In this document: positions 16,431 to 23,589 of the stretch, piece by piece
Layout of the letters: each line of letters starts with the position of its first letter
Numbering within the stretch: the first letter of the stretch is position 1
Source: Halopelagius fulvigenes
GTDB lineage: Archaea > Halobacteriota > Halobacteria > Halobacteriales > Haloferacaceae
Direction: 5' to 3'
Length of the DNA: 64,000 nucleotides
NCBI RefSeq assembly: GCF_042662625.1
Contig: NZ_JBHSXH010000009.1
Span: forward strand, 124,001-188,000
Translations under genes and position numbers: made by a program
The notes under the pieces: model-generated
Told to the model about the DNA's origin: nothing
Databases searched by the model: none
The model's input: the letters and a program-made list of their open reading frames with translations, nothing else

Positions 16431-17216
16431 ATGGACGACGCCGTGCGGGCCCGCGATACCGCGCGCGAAGTGCTCGACGACATCGAACCCGAACGCCTCA
16501 GAGAGGTGCTGTTCGACCGCCTCGCCGACACCTCGATGACGCCCGCGGTGCTGACGTTGTTGAGCGCGCGCGCACTCGACCCGGGCATGGACGCCGACGC
16601 AGACGCCGCAGAGAAGTCCTCTGCGGGCCGCCGGACGAACGCCGGCGATACCGACGGAATCGCGAAGCAAGCCGCCGGCGTACAACTCATCTACGAGGGC
16701 CTCCGACTCACCCGTTCGCTCGCCCACGACGTCCCGTGGACGACGATGACGGACGACAGCGACATCGCCGAGGGAACCTCGGCAAGCAGTCGGGCGAAGC
16801 CCGACGACATCGCCGCGGACTTGGACGTTCTCGCGGCGGACGTACTCGTCTCTCGGGGGTTCTACCTCCTCGCCCGCACGGACGCGGCCACCCGCGCCGT
16901 CGAGGTGGTTCGGGCGTTCGGCCGCGACCAGACCCACCGCCGCGCCGAGGGCGCAGACACGGCGGCCCTCGACCGGAACTTGGAGGCCGACATCTTCGCG
17001 CTCGCCGTCCTCACCGGCACCACCGCCGTCGGCGGCGAGGCGTCGCCCGCGTTGTTGGAGTACGCGACCGACCTCGGCCGCGAGTGCGACGTGGAGGACG
17101 GCCTCGCTCCCGCCGCGACGGCGTTCTCCGAGGCGACGACCGACCGCATCGCCTCGCTGTCCGCCGCCGAGGCGGGGTCCGACGAGCGTGTGCCCTCGTC
17201 CGCGACGGACAGATAG
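16431..17216 (+). CDS. Isoprenoid-synthase-like haloarchaeal protein, catalytically degenerate
   Basis: 261 residues, probably the family catalogued as DUF7114. Its helices recall trans-isoprenyl diphosphate synthases and their small subunits: AGVQLIYEGLRLTRSLAHDVPW (the position of the first DDxxD helix), DLDVLAADVLVSRGFYLLARTD (like LLAGDYLLARA), and NLEADIFALAVLTGTTAVGGE followed by LLEYATDLGREC. Neither Asp-rich substrate motif is present, so catalysis is unlikely. Two in-frame 39-bp double-palindrome elements (16608-16646 and 16767-16805) add hydrophilic loops. The relationship to isoprenoid synthases is my inference from motif order; a partner-subunit role would fit. Confidence 0.6.
   Translation: MDDAVRARDTAREVLDDIEPERLREVLFDRLADTSMTPAVLTLLSARALDPGMDADADAAEKSSAGRRTNAGDTDGIAKQAAGVQLIYEGLRLTRSLAHDVPWTTMTDDSDIAEGTSASSRAKPDDIAADLDVLAADVLVSRGFYLLARTDAATRAVEVVRAFGRDQTHRRAEGADTAALDRNLEADIFALAVLTGTTAVGGEASPALLEYATDLGRECDVEDGLAPAATAFSEATTDRIASLSAAEAGSDERVPSSATDR
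16608..16646 (+). repeat. In-frame 39-bp double-hairpin element, copy 2
   Basis: First hairpin arms gcagaga/cctctgc (one mismatch, loop agt), 5-nt spacer gggcc, second arms gccggac/cgccggc (two mismatches, loop gaa). Thirteen codons in frame encode AEKSSAGRRTNAG, followed by a GD-type codon gat. The stretch ggccgccggacg is shared with copy 1 in the unrelated GH32 gene, in the same phase. Confidence 0.72.
16767..16805 (+). repeat. In-frame 39-bp double-hairpin element, copy 3
   Basis: Two perfect hairpins: arms gccgagg/cctcggc (loop gaa), spacer aagca, arms gtcgggc/gcccgac (loop gaa). Thirteen codons in frame encode AEGTSASSRAKPD, followed by Asp. It lies 120 bases after copy 2 in the same gene, in the same orientation relative to coding. 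Confidence 0.8.
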
Positions 17217-17290
17217 CCCCCGTGAAACTCCCTGTCGCACCGCATCCGAATCGAAACGCCTAAAGAGAGTTCGGCATTATCAGAAGACGC

Positions 17291-17362
17291 GCCTGGGTAG
17301 CTTAGCGGTAAAGCGCGTCCTTGGTAAGGACGAGAGCCCGGGTTCAAATCCCGGCCTAGGCT
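17291..17362 (+). tRNA. tRNA-Thr (GGT anticodon)
   Basis: A cloverleaf of 72 nt. The acceptor GCCTGGG pairs with CCTAGGC (one G-T) and the discriminator is T. The D-loop is GCTTAGCGGTAAAGC, and the anticodon stem CGTCC/GGACG holds loop TTGGTAA (anticodon GGT). The T-arm is CCGGGTTCAAATCCCGG. CCA is not encoded. A run of five T (17362-17366) overlaps its last base and is probably the terminator. Confidence 0.97.
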
Positions 17363-17366
17363 TTTT
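17362..17366 (+). terminator. Poly-T after tRNA-Thr
   Basis: Five consecutive T, the first being the tRNA discriminator, followed by ctgg. Short T runs are typical archaeal transcription stops. Confidence 0.55.
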
Positions 17367-17542
17367 CTGGAACCTACGTTCGGAGCGTTGCGTCTCGTCG
17401 TAATCGTCCCGTCACTCTTCCCGAATAGGAAGTCCGAAAATCGGTTCTCTGGCGTCGTCGTGACCCTATCTGAGCGAGGTAATTCCCCGTTACCCGACGG
17501 GCCCGAACATACTTTGCCGTGTCGCGGGTTACCACTAGTGAA

Positions 17543-17680
17543 ATGCCCGAACTAACCATCTCCGACGACCTCTACAAGCAACTGGAGACGGCCGCCGACG
17601 GCGGGGACATAGAACAGGTGCTCTGGGAGATGGCCGGGATGTATCGGCGACAACAGAACCCGGAATCGGACGACGAGTGA
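17543..17680 (+). CDS. Very small protein, 45 aa, ribbon-helix-helix look
   Basis: MPELTISDDLYKQLETAADG opens with a strand of the form x-L-T-I-S-D-D-L-Y-x-Q-L, as in ribbon-helix-helix antitoxin-like proteins. A second helix (IEQVLWEMAGMYRRQQN) and an acidic tail ESDDE follow. A TATA-like tactttgc is about 27 bases upstream of the ATG, which supports a leaderless gene. No toxin gene is adjacent. I recognise the type (small haloarchaeal DUF7557-like proteins) but not a function. Confidence 0.65.
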   Translation: MPELTISDDLYKQLETAADGGDIEQVLWEMAGMYRRQQNPESDDE

Positions 17681-18019
17681 GACGCCGACTCCGCGGTCAA
17701 CTGGGTCCTCTCCGTCCGGCCGCTTCGTCGCGACGAGTACGCTAAAAGGGAACGGCGAGTTCTCCTCGCGGACCCGCCCGCGGTGCCGAACAGGACGGAC
17801 TCTGGACAGACTGCCGTGATGCCGGCTCCGATTTCCCGTAGCCGAACTCGTCCGCCGGACGAGACGCCTCTTTCTCTCTCCGACGCACTCACGTCTCGTC
17901 GCCGTTCTCCGTCCGTTTTGAACTCGGCGCACCCGACTCTCTGCCGCGTTCCCGACCGAACCGCCAGAAAATCATCTATCTCGTGATTTTATGGTGCTTT
18001 GTGTGGTGTGTGGGCTCGT
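17681..18019. other. Intergenic stretch, no gene seen
   Basis: About 340 bases. It contains a palindrome with arms ctcgtcc/ggacgag (17847-17863) and a TATA-like gattttat (about 17984-17992) just upstream of the AtoE-type gene. Frames through it are arginine/serine-rich and look like non-coding shadows. Confidence 0.45.
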
Positions 18020-19498
18020 ATGTCACACGACTCCGGCGGTACGGCGATACAACGGCTGGGAGCGCGTATCTCCAGACACGTCGAACGGTGGATGCCGAGT
18101 CCGTTCCTCTTCGCCATCCTCCTGTCGTACGTGGTGTTCGCGGGCGGACTCGCCCTCGGGAACGGCCCGGTGGAGATGGTAGGCTTCTGGAACGACGGGT
18201 TCTGGGCCCTGCTCACCTTCGCGATGCAGATGGTGCTCATCTTGGTGACCGGGTACGCCCTCGCGTACCACCCGTGGGTCCAACGAGGCGTCGCTAGGCT
18301 CACGGCGGTGCCGAACGACGGCAAGCAGGCGGTCGTTCTCGTCGGCGTCATCGCCATGGTGGTCGCGTGGGTCCACTGGGGACTCGGACTCATCGTCGGC
18401 GCGGTGATGGCCCGCGAGATGGGCCGACAGGCCCACCGGCGCGGACTGGCCGTCCACTACCCCCTCCTGTGCGTCGCGGGGTATATGGGGATGGGTCTCA
18501 CGTGGCACTGGGGCCTCGCGGCGTCGGCACCGCTTCTGATGAACACCCCGGACAACGTCTTCCTCCAACAGGGCGTCGTGGACGGTCTCGTCCCGGTCTC
18601 ACAGACGATCCTCCACCCCTACACGCTGACGCTGACGGTGCTCGGCATCGTCTACGGGGCGGCCATGCTCTATCTGCTCGCACCGCCCGCGGACGACGTC
18701 TCCGACATCACGGAGTACGTGCCCGAGAGCCGACTCGGGGAACCGCGGACCGCGGAGGACGGCGGCGGAATCGAGCGAGACGAAGGTGGCGCGGCGACGG
18801 CCGCGGACGACGACGACCCGGTGTACGCGGAAGACCCCGAAACCGCGGCGGAGTCACCCGGGGCGGACACGCCCGGCGAACGGATCAACCGGAGTTCCCT
18901 TCTCGGCGGCCTCATCGGGCTCGGCGGAGTGCTCTATGTCGGGTCGGTGTTCCTCACGCAGGGACTCGACGCGCTCAGCCTCGATACGATGAACTTCGCC
19001 TTCCTGTTCCTCGGCATCCTCCTGTACACCGCGCCTAAGCGGTACCAAGAGGAGTTCTACGACGCCGTCACCTCGACCGGCGGCATCATCCTCCAGTTCC
19101 CCTTCTACGCGGGCATAATGGGGATGATGAACTCCTCGGGCCTCTCGACGGTTCTGGCGGAGACGCTCGTCTCCGTTTCGACGCCGGAGACGTTCCCCGC
19201 AGTGGCGTGGATAACCGCGGGTATCGTCAACGTCTTCGTGCCGTCCGGCGGCGGCGAGTGGACCGTCATCGGTCCGACCGTCTTGAACGCCGCGCAGGAA
19301 CTCGGGATTCCGATCGGGCAGGCAACGGTGGCCTACGCCGTCGGCGACGCTCACACGAACCTGTTCCAGCCGTTCTGGGCGCTCCCGCTCCTCGGCATCA
19401 CCGGGATGCGCGCGCGAGACATGTTCGGCTACGCGGTGACGATGCTCCTCCTCCTCGTTCCCTTCTTGGCTCTCGGTCTGACGCTCATCCCGTACTGA
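18020..19498 (+). CDS. Short-chain fatty acid transporter (AtoE/TIGR00366 type)
   Basis: 492 residues with roughly 12 membrane helices. Family landmarks are PSPFLFAILLSYVVFAGGLALG, FWNDGFWALLTFAMQMVLILVTGYALA, INWG-type HWGLGLIVGAVMAREMGRQA and NVFVPSGGGEWTVIGPTVLNAAQELG. A 60-residue acidic cytoplasmic loop (DITEYVPES ... ESPGADTPGER) separates the halves and is longer than in bacteria. It probably imports acetoacetate or short-chain fatty acids, feeding thiolase and enoyl-CoA hydratase enzymes present elsewhere in the window. ATG 18020 is selected from promoter spacing. Confidence 0.85.
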   Translation: MSHDSGGTAIQRLGARISRHVERWMPSPFLFAILLSYVVFAGGLALGNGPVEMVGFWNDGFWALLTFAMQMVLILVTGYALAYHPWVQRGVARLTAVPNDGKQAVVLVGVIAMVVAWVHWGLGLIVGAVMAREMGRQAHRRGLAVHYPLLCVAGYMGMGLTWHWGLAASAPLLMNTPDNVFLQQGVVDGLVPVSQTILHPYTLTLTVLGIVYGAAMLYLLAPPADDVSDITEYVPESRLGEPRTAEDGGGIERDEGGAATAADDDDPVYAEDPETAAESPGADTPGERINRSSLLGGLIGLGGVLYVGSVFLTQGLDALSLDTMNFAFLFLGILLYTAPKRYQEEFYDAVTSTGGIILQFPFYAGIMGMMNSSGLSTVLAETLVSVSTPETFPAVAWITAGIVNVFVPSGGGEWTVIGPTVLNAAQELGIPIGQATVAYAVGDAHTNLFQPFWALPLLGITGMRARDMFGYAVTMLLLLVPFLALGLTLIPY

Positions 19499-19590
19499 AG
19501 CGTCCCTCTCCCTTCTCGGGTTCTCGGTTGTCGCGCTCCTTCTTTCCGACGCGAATCGGCGCTTCAGAGGCGGACTGGCGCGGGATTACC

Positions 19591-19908
19591 TCACTCTCGC
19601 AGTTCGGACACGTCGAACACCGGCTTGCACGTCCCGCCGGCGACGAACGTCTCGAACGCCTCGTCGGCGTCCAGAAGCGAGAAGCGGTCGTCGAGGAACG
19701 TCTCGCAGTCCACGTCGCCGGAGGCCTCGCCTACCTCGACGACGCGCCCCGAGTACTCGTGGCCGATGACGTTCGGGAGATTCATCCGCTCGAAGGCCGA
19801 CTCGAACTCGTAGATTCTGGCGTCGCTCCCGCACAGTCCCGCGTACTCGACTTCGATAAGCGCCTCGTCGGCGTCGGGTTCGGGCGTCGGCCGTTCGACC
19901 AACTCCAT
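19591..19908 (-). pseudogene. Internally deleted zinc-type alcohol dehydrogenase (MDR)
   Basis: 105 residues join the N-terminus of an MDR dehydrogenase (VEYAGLCGSDARIYEFESAF, NLPNVIGHEYSGRVVEVGEA, with the zinc ligands C and HE) directly to a C-terminal tail (RFSLLDADEAFETFVAGGTCKPVFDV). The whole Rossmann domain, about 230 residues, is absent, although the frame is kept. Upstream, in-frame residues AKTSRSHGS look like the true N-terminus but are preceded two codons earlier by a TGA, so the start is also damaged. Non-functional as an NAD(P) enzyme. Confidence 0.75.
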
Positions 19909-20039
19909 CGAGCCGTGACTCCGACTCGTCTTGGCAAGTCAACGCGTGGTACCGATTCCCCCACCGACGGGTGTAACTCTGCGGGAGGGAAAACGCCCGT
20001 ATCTGGGGTCATAGAGCCTCTTTACGCCGCGTTCGTCCG

Positions 20040-20087
20040 CTCACGTCGCACCGCGTCCGGCTCCGTTTACTCACGTCGCACCGCGTC
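20040..20087. repeat. 18-bp direct repeat, 30-bp period
   Basis: ctcacgtcgcaccgcgtc occurs at 20040-20057 and 20070-20087, starting 30 bases apart (three helical turns), about 70-110 bases upstream of the TATA element of the glycosyltransferase gene. Possible regulator binding sites or a local duplication. Confidence 0.55.
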
Positions 20088-20182
20088 TCCTCGGGGCGTC
20101 TCGTCCGGTCGCCGCCCCCTCGATTCCTTCGACCGATGCGCACGGCCGTCGAACTTAATGCCCGCTCCCGATGTCACTCGGT

Positions 20183-21298
20183 ATGGCTCCCCGGTATCGG
20201 TGGTTCGTCGCAGGCCTCGCGACGGTACTCGCGTACTTCCAGTTCGGTACCGGCCTCCACAGGAAGGCGGTCCGTCGGTGGGACGAGCAGATATACTACA
20301 ACGTCGCTCAGAACGTCCTCGACGGTCACTGGTTGCTTCCGCAGTTCACGCTCGAATCGCACCCGCTCACCGTCCCCACGCCGTTCCTCCACAAACCGCC
20401 GCTGGCGTACTGGCTTCAGGCCGGGGCGATGTCCGCGTTCGGTGTCTCGCCGGCGTCGGCGCGACTCCCGTCACTCCTCGCGGCGGCGGGCACGGTCGGC
20501 GTCGCGGTTCTGTTGGCGATTCGACTCAGAGGCCCGCCCGCCGGCGGCTTCACCGCGGCCGTGCTGTTGCTCTCCCCGGCGTACCTGATGACGCACGGCG
20601 CGACGGATATCGGGACCGACGCGTTGCTCGTCTTCTTCGGAATCGCGTCGATATACGCGCTGGTCGTCGCGGTCGAGACGTCCGCCGCGCGGTGGCAGTT
20701 GCTCGCCGGCGGACTGTTCGGCCTCGCGACCCTCTCGAAGGGCATCGCCGCGGCGCCGTTCGCGCTGTTCGCCCTCCCGTTCGTCGTCCGGCACCGCGAC
20801 GACCTCGGGTGGGCCGGCGTCGGGCGCGTCGTCGGCGCGGGCACCCTCGTCGTGGTCCCGTGGTTCGCCGCCGTCGCGGCACTCGCCCCGGAGGAACTCC
20901 TCGGGCAGATGTTCCTCCAACAGGTCGCCGACCGGGCGACCGGCGCGCGGTTCGTCGCGTACGACTCCACGACGTTCGAGTTCATGCACTACCCCTACCT
21001 CCGGGAGGCGCCGTCCTACCTCGGCGTCGCGTGGACGCTGTTACCCGTCGCCGCGACGGTGTCGGTCGTCGAATCCGTCCTGACCCGCCGTCTCGACGAC
21101 GTCGACGTCCTCTGTTGGCCGTTGCTCCTCGGGACGGTCGGCCTGTACGCCGCGACCGGTAACCACCTCTGGTACCTCCTTCCGGTCGTCGTCCCCGGTG
21201 CCGTCTTGGTCGGGCGGGCCGCCTCCGCAATCGTGACTGCGGTCGCCGACGCCGTCGTTACGTACGCCGCACTCCGACGCGAGGACGCGGACGTCTGA
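20183..21298 (+). CDS. GT39/ArnT-like membrane glycosyltransferase
   Basis: 371 residues with about 9-10 membrane helices. The conserved acidic pair of the first outer loop is in RWDEQIYYNVAQNVLDGHW, followed by HKPPLAYWLQAGAMSAFGVS, RLPSLLAAAGTVG and FFGIASIYALVV, as in the ArnT/PMT family. GGLFGLATLSKGIAAAPFALFALPF is also typical. It probably moves a sugar from a lipid (dolichol/polyprenyl phosphate) carrier to a surface target. I chose ATG 20183 rather than 20171: the TATA-like acttaat is centred 27 bases upstream of 20183, which puts transcription start right at this codon. Confidence 0.78.
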   Translation: MAPRYRWFVAGLATVLAYFQFGTGLHRKAVRRWDEQIYYNVAQNVLDGHWLLPQFTLESHPLTVPTPFLHKPPLAYWLQAGAMSAFGVSPASARLPSLLAAAGTVGVAVLLAIRLRGPPAGGFTAAVLLLSPAYLMTHGATDIGTDALLVFFGIASIYALVVAVETSAARWQLLAGGLFGLATLSKGIAAAPFALFALPFVVRHRDDLGWAGVGRVVGAGTLVVVPWFAAVAALAPEELLGQMFLQQVADRATGARFVAYDSTTFEFMHYPYLREAPSYLGVAWTLLPVAATVSVVESVLTRRLDDVDVLCWPLLLGTVGLYAATGNHLWYLLPVVVPGAVLVGRAASAIVTAVADAVVTYAALRREDADV

Positions 21299-21434
21299 GT
21301 CGGCTTCCAACTCCGCGTCTCGCCGTCCGTCACCGAGTCGTACGCTCGAAACGCTACGAGTAGAGGCAGTTAATCGTCAGCCGACTGACGACACCGTTCG
21401 GCGGGTGACCGTCTCCGCGGTCGAACCGTTCCGC

Positions 21435-22376
21435 CTACTCCGTCGCGTCCGAGGGCGTCAAGTCGGGCAGGCCCGCTTCGATCTCCTCCCGGCGGTCCTC
21501 CAACCACTCGGGGAGGACGAGTCGTTCGCCGAGTTCCTCCGGGTCCTCGTCCACCGTGTAGCCGGGTTCCTTCGTGGCAAACTCGAAGAGGACGCCGCCG
21601 TCGGTGCGGGCGTAGACGGACTCGAACCACTTCCGGTCGATTATCTCCGTCGGCCGGAGGCCGCGGTCCTGCAGTACCTCGCGCCACTCGGCCTGTTCCG
21701 CCTCGGTCACCTGAAACGCCACGTGGTGGACGGTGCCCGCGCCGGGGCGTCCGCGCCGGCCCTGCGGGTCTTCGAGGATATCGACGACGTAGCCCAGTTC
21801 CCCGTCGGCCTCGTAGCGGGTTCGGTCGTGGTCGCTCTCCGTCTCCTCGAACCCCATCGTCCCGAGGAGGCCCGGCATCCCTCCGGCGGTGTCCAGAGAG
21901 AGCGTCACGCCGAAGAAGCCGCGAATCGCGTGTTCCGCGGGCACCGGTCCGTCCGGCGGGTTCCCCTCGGGGGCGTCGTCGCGCGCCACGAGTTCGAGCG
22001 GGAGGCCGTCGGGGTCCGAGAACGGAATCACCGTGTCGCCGAACCGTTCCCGCGGTTCGTCCGCCTCGACGCCCTCCGCCTCGAAGCGGTCCGTCCAGTA
22101 CTCGACGGACGCCGCGGGAATCAGAAACTGCGTCGCACTCGCCTGTCCCGTTCCGACTTGCCCCTCCCGGGCGTTCTGGTAGGGGAAGAACGTCATGCTC
22201 GTGCCGGGCGACCCCTCGTCGTCGCCGTAGAACAGGTGGTAGACGGACACGTCGTCCTGGTTCACGCTCTGCTTGACCAACCGCAGTCCGAGCGTCTCCG
22301 TGTAGAACCGGAGGTTCCGCCCGGGGTCGCTGGCGATGGCCGTGACGTGGTGGATTCCGGGGATGTCGGATGGCAT
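21435..22376 (-). CDS. Glyoxalase-fold ring-cleaving dioxygenase (MhqO-like)
   Basis: 313 residues made of two vicinal-oxygen-chelate modules. IPGIHHVTAIASDPGRNLRFYTETLGLRLVK carries the first metal His, and HAIRGFFGVTLSL begins the second module. GAGTVHHVAFQVT holds the other His and GGVLFEFATKEPGY the Glu. This matches the hydroquinone-dioxygenase-like MhqO/MhqA group. It probably opens catechol- or quinol-type rings; the substrate is unknown. The start is supported by a TATA-like ctattcc 27 bases upstream. It lies downstream, on the same strand, of the BKACE gene. Confidence 0.82.
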   Translation of the reverse strand: MPSDIPGIHHVTAIASDPGRNLRFYTETLGLRLVKQSVNQDDVSVYHLFYGDDEGSPGTSMTFFPYQNAREGQVGTGQASATQFLIPAASVEYWTDRFEAEGVEADEPRERFGDTVIPFSDPDGLPLELVARDDAPEGNPPDGPVPAEHAIRGFFGVTLSLDTAGGMPGLLGTMGFEETESDHDRTRYEADGELGYVVDILEDPQGRRGRPGAGTVHHVAFQVTEAEQAEWREVLQDRGLRPTEIIDRKWFESVYARTDGGVLFEFATKEPGYTVDEDPEELGERLVLPEWLEDRREEIEAGLPDLTPSDATE

Positions 22377-22426
22377 ACCGTCTAGGTACGCGGAGGCGCG
22401 GAATAGAATCTGGGGCAGGTTCCCGC

Positions 22427-23269
22427 TCACAGTCCGAGGACGTCGCGCGCCTGCGACGGCGTCGCCACCTCCCGGCCGAGTTCCTCGGCGACGCGGACGG
22501 TTCGCTCGACGAGTTGCGCGTTGCTCTCCGCGAGTTCGCCGCGGCGGTAGTAGACGTTGTCCTCCAGTCCGACGCGGACGTGCCCGCCGAACACGACGCC
22601 CATCGCCGCGAACGGCAGCTGGTGCGGGCCGAACCCGAGCGTGTTGAACTGCGCGCCGTCCGGGAGGTTGTCGATTGCGTTCAGGAAGTTCCGCGGGCGC
22701 GGACGCGTGAGCGTTCCGCCGCCGAAGATGAGCGTCGCGTACACCGGGTCCGCGAGCTCTCGCCGTTCTAAGAGGCCGTACACCTCGTTGAGGTGGCCGT
22801 CGTTGAACACCTCCAGTTCGGGTTTGATTCCTCTCTCCCGCATCTCCTCGTGGAGCGAATCGACGAGCGCCCGCGTGTTCTCGCTGGTCAGGTGGTCGTA
22901 GCGGTTCAGCGGCCCCATGTCGAGCGACGCCATCTCCGGCGGCGGGTCCGTCCGGAGGGGGAGGTGTCTGTCCTCGTCCGGCGCGCCCGTTCCGCCCGTC
23001 GAGTGCTGGATAATCACGTCGTCGGCGTACCGCCGCACCGCGTCGTCTATCTCCTGAAAGCGCTCGGTGGCGAACGACCGCTCCCCGTTGGGCGTCCGGG
23101 CGTGGAGGTGGACCACCGCCGCGCCCGCCGCCTCCGCCGCCGCGGCGGCCTTCCCTATCTCCTCGGGCGTCTCCGGGAGGTTCGAGTTCGCCTCCTTCCC
23201 GTGGACGCCGCCCGTCAACGCCGCGGTGACGACGACGGGTTCGCCCGCGAGGTACGACTCGTACGTCAC
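22427..23269 (-). CDS. BKACE family enzyme (beta-keto acid cleavage)
   Basis: 280 residues of the 3-keto-5-aminohexanoate cleavage family, which condenses a beta-keto acid with acetyl-CoA. Landmarks: VVVTAALTGGVHGKEANSNLPETPEEI, AGAAVVHLHARTPNGERSF (His and Arg), VIIQHSTGGTGAP, GIKPELEVFNDGHLNEVYGL and FNTLGFGPHQLPFAAMGVVFGGHVRVGLEDNVYY. The GTG start overlaps the stop of the preceding 63-residue gene (GTGA), so translation is coupled. Which beta-keto acid it takes is unknown. Confidence 0.85.
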   Translation of the reverse strand: MTYESYLAGEPVVVTAALTGGVHGKEANSNLPETPEEIGKAAAAAEAAGAAVVHLHARTPNGERSFATERFQEIDDAVRRYADDVIIQHSTGGTGAPDEDRHLPLRTDPPPEMASLDMGPLNRYDHLTSENTRALVDSLHEEMRERGIKPELEVFNDGHLNEVYGLLERRELADPVYATLIFGGGTLTRPRPRNFLNAIDNLPDGAQFNTLGFGPHQLPFAAMGVVFGGHVRVGLEDNVYYRRGELAESNAQLVERTVRVAEELGREVATPSQARDVLGL

Positions 23270-23457
23270 GACTCGTCCTCCGCCTCGTGCGCGCGGAATA
23301 TCTCGCAGTGCTCGGCGTGGTTCAGCCCGTAGCGGTCGTTGCAGATGTCGGCGCGCATCGGTTGGACGAACCGCCCGGCGGCGGTGCAGTACGCCCGTTC
23401 GGCGTCGAATTCCTCGCCGTCCGCCGAACTGCGGTACGCGAGGTAGGGGCAGGTCAT
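23266..23457 (-). CDS. Small four-cysteine protein coupled to BKACE
   Basis: 63 residues: MTCPYLAYRSSADGEEFDAE, then AYCTAAGRFVQP, ADICNDRYGL and HAEHCEIFRAH. The four cysteines at about 3, 24, 39 and 51, with His between, suggest a metal or Fe-S site. Its TGA overlaps the BKACE GTG by four bases, so the two proteins may work together. I do not recognise a characterised family. Confidence 0.7.
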   Translation of the reverse strand: MTCPYLAYRSSADGEEFDAERAYCTAAGRFVQPMRADICNDRYGLNHAEHCEIFRAHEAEDES

Positions 23458-23589
23458 AGCCGAGTGTCTCTCCGCGGCGGACTAACGGTTTGCGGGCGTC
23501 GCCGTCGCCCGGTGACGCCGCCGTCACCGCCGCGTCCGGCCCGCGCGTCCGGGCGGGACGCTTAATCCGCTCTGCGAGTAGTGTGCCGT

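Noticed and set aside
15411..17240. Very long open frames on both strands (for example 601 and 524 residues)
   Set aside because: High GC produces long shadow frames; only the parts with acidic composition, family motifs and promoter spacing (15666-16370 and 16431-17216) are accepted.
17847..17863. Intergenic palindrome ctcgtcc/ggacgag
   Set aside because: It resembles one half of the double-hairpin element, but there is no partner hairpin and no shared flanking sequence.
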